The translations under genes and the position numbers were made by a program. Shown here piece by piece: positions 45,411 to 55,500 of a stretch of 64,000 bases of DNA; the stretch's first letter is position 1, and each line of letters begins with the position of its first letter. The notes beneath the pieces are model-generated. The model worked only from the letters and a program-made list of their open reading frames with translations, was not told where the DNA came from and ran no database searches. Source of the DNA: an uncultured Chitinophagaceae bacterium (GTDB taxonomy: Bacteria; Bacteroidota; Bacteroidia; Chitinophagales; Chitinophagaceae); the NCBI GenBank assembly GCA_937958995.1, contig CALGAP010000010.1:186001-250000 (forward strand), in the 5' to 3' direction.

Positions 45411-45582
45411 ATGATTTTTTGTTGGAGGGTGCGTGCGGGAGGGTGTGCGCGCGCAAAGGCGCCAAAGCGCCAAGGGAAATGATACACAAAGGCCACATAG
45501 CTCACCAGCACGATGTATTTACCCGGGTTTGTGCTACCTGGTGAAGCTTTGCTGCAGGAAATCGCCGGCGGTATGCGCGAGG

Positions 45583-46929
45583 TTAGATTTCTCTTTCAGG
45601 ATTAAAATTCTCCAATTCTTTAGCAACAGCATTTAAGAATGTGGCGCCCAACGCACCATCAATAATGCGGTGGTCGTATGAGAGCGACAGGAACATCATA
45701 TGCCTGATGGCGATGGAGTCGCCTTGTGCGGTCTCGATGACAACGGGCCTTTTTTTAATGGCGCCCGCGGCTAATATCGCTACCTGCGGCTGGTTGATAA
45801 TGGGAGTGCCCATGAGGCTGCCAAAAGTGCCTACGTTGGTAAAGGTAAAGGTGCCGCCTTGCGTGTCTTCAGGTTTCAGGCGGTTGTTGCGCGCGGCATT
45901 GGCCAGGTTGTTCACTTGTTTGGTAAGACCCACCAGGTTGAGCTGATCAGCATTTTTGATTACCGGCACAATCAGGTTGCCGCTGGGCAGCGCGGTGGCC
46001 ATACCGATATTAATATCTTTCTTTACAATCAGTTTTGTACCGTCAATGCTGCTGTTGAGCCAGGGATATTTCTTGATGCAGCGAACGATAGCCTCAATAA
46101 ACAGTGGGGTGAAAGTGAGTTTTTCTCCCTCGCGGCTTTCGAATTCTTTCTTTACACGGTCGCGCCACTGCACCAGGTGCGTAACGTCGGCTTCGGTGAA
46201 GCTGGTCACGTGCGGACTGGTTTGTTTGCTGCGCACCATATGCTCGGCAATCAGTTTGCGCATGCGGTCCATTTCCACGATCTCTACATTGCCGCTGTAG
46301 ATGGTCTGCAATGGCTGACTGCTGTCCTGGCTGGCAACTGGTTGCGAAGGCTGGGACTCCTGACGTGCAGGAATATTAATGGTAGTTCCTGCAGTCCTTC
46401 CACTACGCTTCGATTCCACGTATTGCAGGATATCTTTTTTAGTCACTCTTCCTTCGCTGCCGGTGCCCGGAATTTTTTCCAGTTCACTCATGCTCACGCC
46501 TTCGTTGGCCGCAATGTTCAATACCAATGGAGAGTAAAAGCGGTTGCCCGAACCGTTGGAACTGGCGGGCTTATTGTATTGTTGGGTGCTAACGGGCTGG
46601 GTAGTTGTTGCTGCTGCAGCCGGACGATTGTCAGAAATAACAGTGGCCGGGCTGCTCACGGGTGCAGTGCCGGTGGCCGGTTGATCTGCTCCTGCGCGTA
46701 TGCGCGCGATGACGGCGCCTACGGGCACCACGTCATTTTCTTTGTACAGGGTCTCTTCAATAATGCCTTCAGCGGTGGAGGGCACTTCGCTATCCACCTT
46801 ATCGGTTGCAATTTCCAAAACAGTCTCATCGCGTTTTACCGCGTCACCGGGTTTCTTGTGCCACTTTAAAATAGTGGCTTCCATAATACTTTCACCCATT
46901 TTAGGCATTACCAGGTCAACTAAAGCCAT
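45583..46929 (-). CDS. Dihydrolipoamide acyltransferase (E2) of a 2-oxo acid dehydrogenase
   Basis: 448 residues. Domains: one lipoyl domain (2-77) with lipoyl Lys44 in EIATDKVDSEVPS; a Pro/Thr/Ala/Gln-rich linker; a peripheral-subunit-binding domain at about 132-175 (RFYSPLVLNIAANEGVSMSE, GRVTKKDILQYVES); and the catalytic core from about 215 with the active site SYDHRIIDGALG (His420, Asp424). A single lipoyl domain and the core sequence fit the branched-chain or 2-oxoglutarate type rather than the pyruvate type, but E1 and E3 genes are not adjacent. Its lipoyl group depends on LipB. Confidence 0.9.
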   Translation of the reverse strand: MALVDLVMPKMGESIMEATILKWHKKPGDAVKRDETVLEIATDKVDSEVPSTAEGIIEETLYKENDVVPVGAVIARIRAGADQPATGTAPVSSPATVISDNRPAAAATTTQPVSTQQYNKPASSNGSGNRFYSPLVLNIAANEGVSMSELEKIPGTGSEGRVTKKDILQYVESKRSGRTAGTTINIPARQESQPSQPVASQDSSQPLQTIYSGNVEIVEMDRMRKLIAEHMVRSKQTSPHVTSFTEADVTHLVQWRDRVKKEFESREGEKLTFTPLFIEAIVRCIKKYPWLNSSIDGTKLIVKKDINIGMATALPSGNLIVPVIKNADQLNLVGLTKQVNNLANAARNNRLKPEDTQGGTFTFTNVGTFGSLMGTPIINQPQVAILAAGAIKKRPVVIETAQGDSIAIRHMMFLSLSYDHRIIDGALGATFLNAVAKELENFNPEREI

Positions 46930-47004
46930 GTTTATTCTGAAGTTTTTTTGATTTAAATGCTATACTGAGCCGCTAAGGTAATGATTTTGCTAACAATTGT
47001 TCGC

Positions 47005-48261
47005 TTAGCCGTTTTCAATGATAAACTTACGTAAAAGATTCAGGGCGGTCATGGCCGTCATTTCAATATTCCGCATCCTGTCGTACTTAAACTGGAATTT
47101 TTGTGCCACAATATTCTGGCGGCTGCCTGCGGCAATCCAAACGGTGCCCACGGGTTTTTCGGGCGTGCCGCCATCAGGTCCCATAATGCCCGACACAGCT
47201 ACGGCGTAGTCGGTATTCATCAGCATGATAGCGCCTTCCACCATTTCGCGCACCACCTCTTCGCTTACGGCACCTACGCTGCGTAAGGTTTCGGGTGATA
47301 CTTTCAATACCTGTGTCTTCACTTCATTGTCGTAGCTCACCACGGTACCTTTATAATTGCTGCTGGCGCCATCGATAGCCGTTATCAAATGTGCGATATA
47401 ACCGCCGGTGCAGCTTTCTGCCGTCGACATGGTTTTATGTTTTTCACGCAACATGCGGCTCAGCGTCATCTGCAGCGTTTCATCGCGATCGGTCACCAGC
47501 CATTGCTTTACCAGCGATTTCAGGGCCTCAAACTGGTCATCCAGTTGCTGGTTAAGCGTTTCTTTGTGGGTGCCCCAGCCTGTGATGCGCAGTCTAACCA
47601 TACCATAGTTGGGCAGGTAGGCGAGTTTTAAATGTTTGGGCAGTTTTTCTTCCCAGTCTTTGATCGTCTCTGCCAGGAACGATTCTCCCACGCCCGCGGT
47701 CAGCAATGTACGATGTTCAATAAATGGTGTTTCAAACAGCTGGCTGAGTTTGGGCAGCACCAGTTTTTCCATCAGGCCCTTCATTTCGTGCGGCACGCCT
47801 GGCAGCGACACGTACACCCTTCCATCTTTTTCGAACCACATGCCGGGTGCAGTACCACGTTCGTTGTGCAAAACGGTACACACGTCGGGCACTTCAGCTT
47901 GCTTCAGGTTGCGCTCGATCAGGGGGCGCTTAAACACTTCTGTGAAAAGGTACTTTATATGTGCCAGCACTGCTTCATCCACAATCATCTTACCGCCAAA
48001 ATACTCACACAATACAGGTTTGGTAATATCATCTGCCGTGGGGCCCAGTCCGCCGGTGATGATAATGATCTTCGCGTCTCTCTCCGCCGTCTTCAACCCC
48101 TGGAAGATCTCTTCTTTATTATCACCTACTGAAATGCGTTGTTTCAGCCAGATGCCGTGTTGATTCAGTTGCTGTGCAATCCAGGCGCTGTTTGTATCCA
48201 CCACCTGCCCGATCAGCAGTTCGTCGCCAATTGTTACAATGGCCGCATTTAGTTCCTGCAT
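47005..48261 (-). CDS. cinA: CinA-like nicotinamide-nucleotide amidase / ADP-ribose hydrolase
   Basis: 418 residues from ATG at 48261 (MQELNAAIVTIGDELLIGQV). A TTG at 48270 is in frame but lies in the promoter element. The N-terminal MocF-like (COG1058) domain has VDTNSAWIAQQLNQHGIWLK, ITGGLGPTADDITKP and SLPGVPHEMKGL; the C-terminal CinA domain has STAESCTGGYIAHLITAIDG and YAVAVSGIMGPDGGTPEKPV. Together they recycle NMN to NaMN and hydrolyse ADP-ribose. Divergent from dacB. Confidence 0.93.
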   Translation of the reverse strand: MQELNAAIVTIGDELLIGQVVDTNSAWIAQQLNQHGIWLKQRISVGDNKEEIFQGLKTAERDAKIIIITGGLGPTADDITKPVLCEYFGGKMIVDEAVLAHIKYLFTEVFKRPLIERNLKQAEVPDVCTVLHNERGTAPGMWFEKDGRVYVSLPGVPHEMKGLMEKLVLPKLSQLFETPFIEHRTLLTAGVGESFLAETIKDWEEKLPKHLKLAYLPNYGMVRLRITGWGTHKETLNQQLDDQFEALKSLVKQWLVTDRDETLQMTLSRMLREKHKTMSTAESCTGGYIAHLITAIDGASSNYKGTVVSYDNEVKTQVLKVSPETLRSVGAVSEEVVREMVEGAIMLMNTDYAVAVSGIMGPDGGTPEKPVGTVWIAAGSRQNIVAQKFQFKYDRMRNIEMTAMTALNLLRKFIIENG

Positions 48262-48267
48262 AGACGA

Positions 48268-48275
48268 CAAAGGTA
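48268..48275 (-). promoter_or_regulatory. -7 element for cinA
   Basis: TACCTTTG on the minus strand ends six bases before the ATG at 48261. It overlaps the alternative TTG start, which it makes unlikely. Confidence 0.5.
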
Positions 48276-48379
48276 AGGGGAAGATGGGTTTAATGCGGAT
48301 GGGTTGGGGTTCCAGGTTAATTACATAACTTATTCATCATATTGTCAACTTTGCTTAAGTTCAACAAATTTTTGCGAGC

Positions 48380-49783
48380 ATGCGAGAGTATATTTTCAGT
48401 TTCATAATTCTTTTGTGCTGTAATACATCATTGCAAAGCCAGGCGATACAACAACGACTTGCGCAAGCCGTAAAAGTATTCGAATCCGACTCGCAAATGC
48501 GCAATGCTATTGTAAGCTTATATGTGGCCGATGCAATAACCGGTAAGAAAGTATTTGCGCACAACGAGCGCTTTGGCCTGGCACCCGCCAGCACGCAGAA
48601 AATTTTCACCAGCATCGCAGCTTTTGAATTGCTGGGTAACAATTATCGTTATAAGACTGATTTGGCATATAGTGGCAAAATTGAGAATGGATCATTGCAA
48701 GGAAAACTATATATCATTTCAAACGGAGACCCCACGCTCGGCAGCTGGCGTTACGCCGATACAAAGGAAGGTTTTCTTTTAAACAACTGGGCAAACGCAA
48801 TAAAGACACAAAACATCACCAGCATCGGGCAAGGAATATCCGCCATTGCATCCAATCAAAATTGGTCACCCGCCTTTATTCCCGATGGATGGATTTGGCA
48901 GGATATCGGCAACTACTACGGCGCGGGTGCCGGGTTTCTGAACTGGCGCGAAAATCAATACGACCTGGTGCTTCGTTCAGGCAGCAAGACCGGCGACAGC
49001 GTACACATCGTCACTACAAAACCTAAACTGCATAACGCGACACTTCAAAGTTTCGTTACCACGGGCGCGCCAGGCAGCGGTGACAACGCGTATATCTATC
49101 TTCCACCCTTCGCCACTTCGGGTATAGTGAGGGGTACCATTCCGCCCAATGAAAAAGCGTTTGTGATTTCGGGTTCTTTTCCTGACCCCGCATCGCAACT
49201 TTGCATGACACTCGCCGATAAACTGCGCGAAAACCAAATAAGCGTAAAGTCATTTTCTCCCAATAGCGAAAAATACAACTCCGCAAATCTGAAGATCATC
49301 ACCACCCATCAGTCACCACCCCTCGACAGCATGAACTTTTACTTTATGCGGCGAAGCATTAACCTATACGGCGAAGCCTTTGTAAAAACAATCGCGCTTG
49401 AAAAGACCGGCGTGGCAGATACCGACACAGGCATCAGGGTGGTGAGAGATTTTTTCAAAAATATCGGCATTGAAAAATCTGCGCTGCAGATCATAGACGG
49501 CAGTGGGCTCTCACCGCAAAACAGGGTGACCACAGAAGCCGAAGTGCTGGCGCTGATCTATGCACGCAAGCAGCCATGGTTCCGGTCATTTTACCTTTCA
49601 TTGCCCGAATACAATGGTATGAAGATGAAGAGCGGCTCCATCGGTGGCGCAAGAGCATACGCCGGGTACCATACGGCCCGTGACGGTAAGCAATATGTTT
49701 TTTCCATTATCGTAAATAATTACAAAGGCTCCGCCAGCGCGGTGGTGAGGAAGATGTATAAGGTGCTCGACGTGCTGAAATGA
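48380..49783 (+). CDS. dacB: D-alanyl-D-alanine carboxypeptidase/endopeptidase (PBP4, S13)
   Basis: 467 residues with signal peptide (MREYIFSFIILLCCNTSLQS). S13 active-site motifs: SxxK in APASTQKIFTS (Ser71, Lys74), the second motif in IIDGSGLSPQNRVT and the KTG-like KSGSIGGARAYAGY. A large insert between the first two (residues about 90-330) is normal for the PBP4 class. It trims or cuts cross-links in peptidoglycan in the periplasm. A clear intrinsic terminator follows at 49794. CAACTTTG at about 48351 is a weak -7 candidate. Confidence 0.93.
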   Translation: MREYIFSFIILLCCNTSLQSQAIQQRLAQAVKVFESDSQMRNAIVSLYVADAITGKKVFAHNERFGLAPASTQKIFTSIAAFELLGNNYRYKTDLAYSGKIENGSLQGKLYIISNGDPTLGSWRYADTKEGFLLNNWANAIKTQNITSIGQGISAIASNQNWSPAFIPDGWIWQDIGNYYGAGAGFLNWRENQYDLVLRSGSKTGDSVHIVTTKPKLHNATLQSFVTTGAPGSGDNAYIYLPPFATSGIVRGTIPPNEKAFVISGSFPDPASQLCMTLADKLRENQISVKSFSPNSEKYNSANLKIITTHQSPPLDSMNFYFMRRSINLYGEAFVKTIALEKTGVADTDTGIRVVRDFFKNIGIEKSALQIIDGSGLSPQNRVTTEAEVLALIYARKQPWFRSFYLSLPEYNGMKMKSGSIGGARAYAGYHTARDGKQYVFSIIVNNYKGSASAVVRKMYKVLDVLK

Positions 49784-49793
49784 TGACTTCACA

Positions 49794-49818
49794 ATCGCAA
49801 ACGATTGCGATTTTTTTT
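49794..49818 (+). terminator. Intrinsic terminator of dacB
   Basis: ATCGCAA ACGA TTGCGAT: perfect 7-base stem followed by T7-T8. Confidence 0.85.
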
Positions 49819-49842
49819 GTAGGTAGTTTAGGCAAATAATCA

Positions 49843-49850
49843 TACACTTG
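49843..49850 (+). promoter_or_regulatory. -7 element for kduD
   Basis: TACACTTG, one base from TAnnTTTG, eight bases before the ATG; TTTG at 49816-49819 lies 23 bases upstream, overlapping the dacB terminator. Confidence 0.4.
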
Positions 49851-49858
49851 CTGCCATT

Positions 49859-50629
49859 ATGAGTATCCTTTCACAGTTTAGCCTGGAGGGTAAGACTGCT
49901 CTCGTCACCGGTTGCAAGAGAGGCATCGGCAAAGCCATCGCAGTAGCGCTGGCCGAGGCAGGGGCCGACATTATCGGGGTATCGGCCAGTCTTGAACTCA
50001 GCGGTAGTGCTGTTCAGAAAGATGTGGAAGCCCTTGGCAGAAAGTTCAAAGCCTACCAGTCGGATTTTTCGGACCGCCAGTCGCTCTATGCCTTCATCGA
50101 AAAAGCAAAAAAAGAAAACCCACCTGTTGACATACTCTTCTGCAATGCGGGCACCATTAAAAGAAAGCCCTTTGCCGAGCATCCCGATGAGTGGTGGGAT
50201 GAAGTGATTGAGGTAAATCTCACCTCACAATTCATCCTGGGCCGCGAATTTGGGAAGGAAATGGTGCAGCGCGGCAGTGGCAAGATCGTCTTCACCGCTT
50301 CGCTGCTCAGCTTCCAGGGCGGTATTACCGTGCCTGGCTATGCGGCCAGCAAGGGAGGCGTGGCCAGACTGGTGATGGCCATGTCGAACGAGTGGGCGGG
50401 CAAGGGCGTACAGGTAAATGCTATTGCGCCGGGCTATATCGCCACCGACAATACCGAAGCATTGCGCAACGATCCCGATCGCTCGCAGGCAATTCTCAGT
50501 CGCATACCCGCCGGCCGTTGGGGAACGGCCGATGATATGAAGGGTGCGGCGGTGTTCCTGGCGTCGGCGGCATCGGATTATGTGAATGGAACGATATTGA
50601 CGGTGGATGGCGGATGGATGGGCAGATGA
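49859..50629 (+). CDS. kduD: 2-dehydro-3-deoxy-D-gluconate 5-dehydrogenase
   Basis: 256 residues, short-chain dehydrogenase fold. FSLEGKTALVTGCKRGIGKA is the NAD-binding loop, ILFCNAGTIKRKPFAEH the N-A-G segment, and VPGYAASKGGVARL holds the catalytic Tyr-x-x-x-Lys; NAIAPGYIATDNTEALRND is the substrate loop typical of KduD. It reduces 2,5-diketo-3-deoxygluconate to KDG in the breakdown of unsaturated uronates from pectin. kduI follows 74 bases later, with a short family B repeat between, which strongly supports the call over other SDRs. Confidence 0.9.
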   Translation: MSILSQFSLEGKTALVTGCKRGIGKAIAVALAEAGADIIGVSASLELSGSAVQKDVEALGRKFKAYQSDFSDRQSLYAFIEKAKKENPPVDILFCNAGTIKRKPFAEHPDEWWDEVIEVNLTSQFILGREFGKEMVQRGSGKIVFTASLLSFQGGITVPGYAASKGGVARLVMAMSNEWAGKGVQVNAIAPGYIATDNTEALRNDPDRSQAILSRIPAGRWGTADDMKGAAVFLASAASDYVNGTILTVDGGWMGR

Positions 50630-50674
50630 ATATTGAATTTGAATTTGAAGTTGAAGTTGAAGTTGAATGTGAAT
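50628..50674 (+). repeat. TTGAA-rich repeat, family B
   Basis: GAATATTGAATTTGAATTTG followed by three GAAGTT units and GAATGTGAAT. It begins in the kduD stop codon. It shares GAATATTGAATTTGAA with 37055-37070, but no inverted arm is present here. Confidence 0.55.
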
Positions 50675-50703
50675 AATTGTTTGGAGATAAAAATTGATTA
50701 TAT

Positions 50704-51534
50704 ATGGATAATAGGTTAGCAATTGGGCCGGGTGAGGCCAGGGGAATGGATACGGAGGCGTTGAGGAAAGCGTTTTTGATTGAAAAGGTTTTTGGGGAAG
50801 ATGAGGTGTTGCTGACTTTGTCGCATTACGACAGGTATATTGCAGGCGGTGCGATGCCAGTGAATAAGAAAATATTGTTGCCGAACCCGGAAAAATTAAA
50901 GGCAAATTTTTTCCTCGAGAGGAGAGAGATGGGTATCATTAATGTAGGTGGAAAAGGAACAGTGGTGGCTGACGGACAGCCATACGAACTGGATTTTAAA
51001 GAGGCTTTGTATATCGGGAAAGGGACAAAAGAGGTGAGTTTTTCTTCGGCGGACAAAAACAATCCTGCGAAATTTTATATCAACTCCGCGCCCGCGCATC
51101 ATACATATCCTACCAAAAAAATATCGCGCGCGCAGGCCGAGGTGGTGGAACTGGGGAGCGCAGCTACCGCCAACCACCGCGTGATCAATAAAATGATTGT
51201 AGCGAGTGTGCTGGAAGTGTGCCAGCTGCAAATGGGCTTTACGGAACTAAAGAGCGGCAGCGTATGGAACACCATGCCTGCGCATACACATGACCGGCGC
51301 ATGGAAGTTTATTTTTATTTCGAAATACCACCTGGACAAGCTGTTTGTCACTTCATGGGCGAACCGCAGGAAACACGCCATATATGGATGCAGAATGAGC
51401 AGGCAGTAATTTCTCCCAACTGGTCCATTCACGCCGGAGCGGGTACATCCAACTACACATTCATTTGGGGCATGGCCGGTGAAAACCTCGATTACGGAGA
51501 TATGGATCATTGCGCGATCACGGATTTGCGGTAA
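50704..51534 (+). CDS. kduI: 5-dehydro-4-deoxy-D-glucuronate isomerase
   Basis: 276 residues, cupin fold. Opens MDNRLAIGPGEARGMDTEAL, with YDRYIAGGAMPVNKKILLPN and the metal-binding set TMPAHTHDRRMEVYFYFE (two His and Glu) plus WSIHAGAGTSNYTFIW supplying the last His. It isomerises 4-deoxy-L-threo-5-hexosulose uronate to 2,5-diketo-3-deoxygluconate, the step just before KduD. Cytoplasmic zinc enzyme. It is convergent, end to start of stop codons, with the AraC regulator gene. Confidence 0.95.
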   Translation: MDNRLAIGPGEARGMDTEALRKAFLIEKVFGEDEVLLTLSHYDRYIAGGAMPVNKKILLPNPEKLKANFFLERREMGIINVGGKGTVVADGQPYELDFKEALYIGKGTKEVSFSSADKNNPAKFYINSAPAHHTYPTKKISRAQAEVVELGSAATANHRVINKMIVASVLEVCQLQMGFTELKSGSVWNTMPAHTHDRRMEVYFYFEIPPGQAVCHFMGEPQETRHIWMQNEQAVISPNWSIHAGAGTSNYTFIWGMAGENLDYGDMDHCAITDLR

Positions 51535-52404
51535 TCACACTTTCATAAACTCACGCTTATATTCCGTAGGCCGCATCGACATAATATCTTTGAACTGCTT
51601 GTTGAAGTTGGACAGCGTATTAAATCCACATTCATAACATATCTCTGCTACCGACATATCAGTCTCGGTAAGCAGTTCACAGGCATGTTTCACTCTTATC
51701 TCCGCAATAAAACGCGAGTAGGTCTTATTGTTTTTCATAGAAAAATAGCGGCTGAACGAAGTGGGCGTCATGTGCAGCAAGTTGGCCATTTTTTCAAGAG
51801 GAATCTTGCTGCGGTAATTTTTGATGATGTATTCATACACTTTGTTCAGCCTGTCGGTCTCGTGCTCGGCAAAGCTGGCGTTGTAGTGCGTGGAGGCGAT
51901 ATAATGGTATTCTTTGGTGTTGGCCAGCAGATCGAGTATGCGCAGCATTTGAATCAATGCGGGCAGCCCATCGAGCGTGGTTAGTTCTTTCATCATTTCG
52001 ATGGCCATTTGCTTATTATGACCATAAAATTCAAGTCCGCGCGCTGAACGATGAAAAAGCATTTTGAGGCGATGCATTTCCACTTTCTCCAAAGCATGTT
52101 CACCCAAAAAGTTTTCATTGAAATAGATCACAATACCCCTGGTGTGAAGCCGGCTGTTCTTTTTAAAATATGCTTCATCGCTGCGCCAGAGGTGTGGCAG
52201 GTTGGGACCAGTGAGGATCAGTTCGCCGGGCTTAAACGATTTGATGCTGTCGCCGATAAACCGCGTGCCCGTTCCTTTCAACACCACAAAAAGCTGGTAT
52301 TCGGAATGCGCATGCCATACCGGGTCGAAATGCTTTTCTACCAGGTCTTTGACCACAAACATCTGCGTGTCGGGAATGGCTGATTTATGGAGGGCGACTT
52401 TCAC
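51535..52404 (-). CDS. AraC family regulator with cupin sensor
   Basis: 289 residues from GTG at 52404 (MKVALHKSAIPDTQMFVVKD). The N-terminal cupin (HFDPVWHAHSEYQLFVVLKG and GELILTGPNLPHLWRSD) should bind a sugar ligand. The C-terminal double helix-turn-helix has PLEKMANLLHMTPTSFSRYF and MSVAEICYECGFNTLSNFNK, ending MRPTEYKREF. It sits between kduI and the large ThuA fusion gene and probably controls one or both; no operator can be seen. Confidence 0.9.
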   Translation of the reverse strand: MKVALHKSAIPDTQMFVVKDLVEKHFDPVWHAHSEYQLFVVLKGTGTRFIGDSIKSFKPGELILTGPNLPHLWRSDEAYFKKNSRLHTRGIVIYFNENFLGEHALEKVEMHRLKMLFHRSARGLEFYGHNKQMAIEMMKELTTLDGLPALIQMLRILDLLANTKEYHYIASTHYNASFAEHETDRLNKVYEYIIKNYRSKIPLEKMANLLHMTPTSFSRYFSMKNNKTYSRFIAEIRVKHACELLTETDMSVAEICYECGFNTLSNFNKQFKDIMSMRPTEYKREFMKV

Positions 52405-52548
52405 AGTTATAACTATTAATTATCCATGATGTCTTGCAATATAATGTAATCCATGACAAAAAACAGTCAGGATTGGAAAAAATAATGATAGATGAATTGA
52501 TACTGATTTTTGAAATTCGTCATATTAATCACCCTCAACTTGCTTGCT

Positions 52549-55500
52549 ATGTGTTACCGCCGGCAAATCACGGCTATATTGTTCATTATTGCCTGTGTTT
52601 CTGTTGGAGCTTCGTCAAAACAATTTCAAGACCGTCCGCGAAGGCTGGAGCTGCTTTTCCTGGGACATACTGCCAACAACCACCACAATTCTGAAAAGCT
52701 GGCCTCCATTTTTCTCAAGGAGTATTTTAAGAGCGGAATTAATATAACCTTCACCACGCGGCCCGAAGATCTCAACGAAGATTACCTGTCTCATTTCGAC
52801 GGACTGATCGTGTACGCGAATCATGATACCATCAGCGATTCGCAGGCAAAAGCCTTATTGAATTTTGTAAAAAGCGGCAAGGGTTTCATACCCATTCACT
52901 GCGCCTCCTGGTGCTTCCGCAATAATCCCGAAGTGGTGGCACTGATCGGCGGACAGTTTAAAAGCCATAAATACAATTCGTTTCCCGCTGTCATTGTAAA
53001 GCAGGATCATGAGGTAGCACGAGGTATCGGGCCTTTTATTACCGAAGATGAAACTTATGTGCACAGCAAACTCGCCGATGATATAGAAGTAATTACAGAA
53101 AGGGTAGAAGGCGATCATCACGAGCCTTATACCTGGGTAAAAACCTATGGAAAGGGTCGCGTGTTTTATACTGCCTATGGTCATGATGATAAGACCTTCA
53201 ACAACCAGGGTTTCCTGGATCTCGTACGCAATGGCATTTTGTGGGCGGTGGGGGATAAGGCAAAAGAAAATCTGCAGCAACTTCATCTCGCCAATCCCAA
53301 ATATTTTGAAGGTCCTGTTCCCAATTACGAAAAGAAAAACCCGGCACCACTAGTGCAGGAATCGCTCACTCCGGAGCAGTCAATGTCGCTGATGCAGGTA
53401 CCGGTTGGTTTCGAGCTGCAACTGTTTGCATCGGAACCCGACGTGGTAAATCCCATTTATATGAACTGGGATGAACGCGGCAGGTTATGGGTCATTGAAA
53501 CCGTGGACTATCCCAACGAAATAAAAGACGATGATAAGGGCGATGACCGCATTAAAATTCTTGAAGACACCGACGGTGATGGCAGGGCCGATAAGACCAC
53601 CATTTTTGCCGAAGGCCTGAACATACCCACCAGCTTTGTGTTTACCAATGGCGGCATTATCGTGAGCATGGCGCCTTCATTTCTTTACCTCGCCGACACC
53701 AACAACGACGACCGCGCGGATATTCGCAAACCGCTGCTGAAAGGATGGGGCAAACGCGATACGCATGCACAGGCTTCGAACCTGCGCTATGGTATCGATA
53801 ATAAAATCTGGGGCGTGGTAGGATATAGCGGTTATTATAATGGTAAAAAAGGAAAAGACTCGCTGCAATTTGGCAATGGTCTTTACAAATTTGATCCCAA
53901 CAATTACCAGCTTGAACATTTATCAACCACTTCCAATAACACCTGGGGCTTAGGATTTTCAGAAGAAGGCGACGTTTTTGTATCTACCGCAAACAATACG
54001 CACACTGCTTTCTTCGGTATGCCAAAAAAATACTTTGACAAAGCAAAGATCAACGAAACCGGCGTGCAGAAACTGGATGCGCACTATGATATGCGCACCG
54101 CCACCAAAAACTTAAGACAGGTGGACGTGCATGGCGGATTTACTGCAGCGGCAGGTCATAGCCTCTACACCGCGCGGGCATTTCCAAAATCATACTGGAA
54201 CAGCGTTGCCTTCGTGACCGAGCCTACCGGTCGCCTTGTACACCGCGTGATATTAAAACAGGATGGCGCAGGCTTCAAAGAAGAAGGCGATGGCTGGAAC
54301 ATACTTACCAGCGCCGACGAATGGGCCGCTCCTATACAGGCAGAAGTAGGTCCCGACGGCGCCTTGTGGATTACCGACTGGTACGATTTCATCATTCAAC
54401 ACAATCCCACACCCACCAAAGAATCTGCCGGACTGGAAGCAGTGAACGGCGCAGGTAATGCCTATATCAATCCCCTTCGCGATCATGAACGTGGCCGTAT
54501 CTATCGGCTGGTGTATAAGGGTAATGACCAGAAAAATACATTGCAGCTGAGCAAATCAGATCCGGCAGGATTGATCAAGGCTTTGTCTAATGATAATATG
54601 TTCTGGCGACTGACAGCGCAGAGATTATTGGTGGAAAGAAAAGACAAATCAGTTTTTCCTGAACTATACAAATTGGTGCAAAACGAGCAAGTGGATGAGA
54701 TTGGTATCAATGCTCCTGCCATTCACGCTTTATGGACCTTGCATGGATTAAAAGCGTTCGACGGCAGCAATGCTGCAGCCATCAATGTTGCCATCAAAGC
54801 ATTGTCGCACCCAGCTGCCGGTGTTCGTCGCGCGGCCATAGAAGTGTTGCCGAAAAATGCGGCCACTTTCCAGGCCATGCAAAAAGCAAAATTGTTTGAA
54901 GACAAAGATTTTCGCGTGCGGCTGGCAGCGGTGCTTGCCACAACCGAAATGCGCAGTTCGCCTGAGATTGGTAAGACACTCGTAAGCATGGCCGAGAAGG
55001 AAGAGAATTTTTCTGACATGTGGTTGCGCCACGCGCTCACCATTGCCAGCAAACTGAATGAAGCTGAATTTCGCGCTGCTTTCCGTGCCCGCGGACTGAA
55101 CGACAATCCTTCATTAGCCGATGCTTCACTGGCGCAAAGACTGGCATTCGGATCGCGATTAAAAGATATGCCGCTGAGGCGCGCGTTTGGAAGACAAAAT
55201 GAAGCACCCAATCCCAGTGTTGCCAACAGCGAATGGCTGGTGTCGGGTGAAATGCAAAAGCCCGCGCAGCCATCCGGCGCGCCAAACGCCAATCAACCCA
55301 TCGTGTACAACGGTCTTTTGGTGGCTCATGGCGATAGTAAAGATGGTTATGGCATTTACCTGAAAGATGATAAAATGTATTTCATCATCAACCAGAATGG
55401 TAAACGTTTCGAAGTAACCAGTGCTGAAAAATTACCAGCGAAGTTTAGCTTCAAAGCGGGACTGCAGAAAAATGGAGTGATGAAACTGCTGATCAACGAC

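Noticed and set aside
45859..46869. A 336-codon open frame opposite the E2 acyltransferase gene
   Set aside because: Antisense of lipoyl, linker and catalytic domains; composition is unlike a protein.
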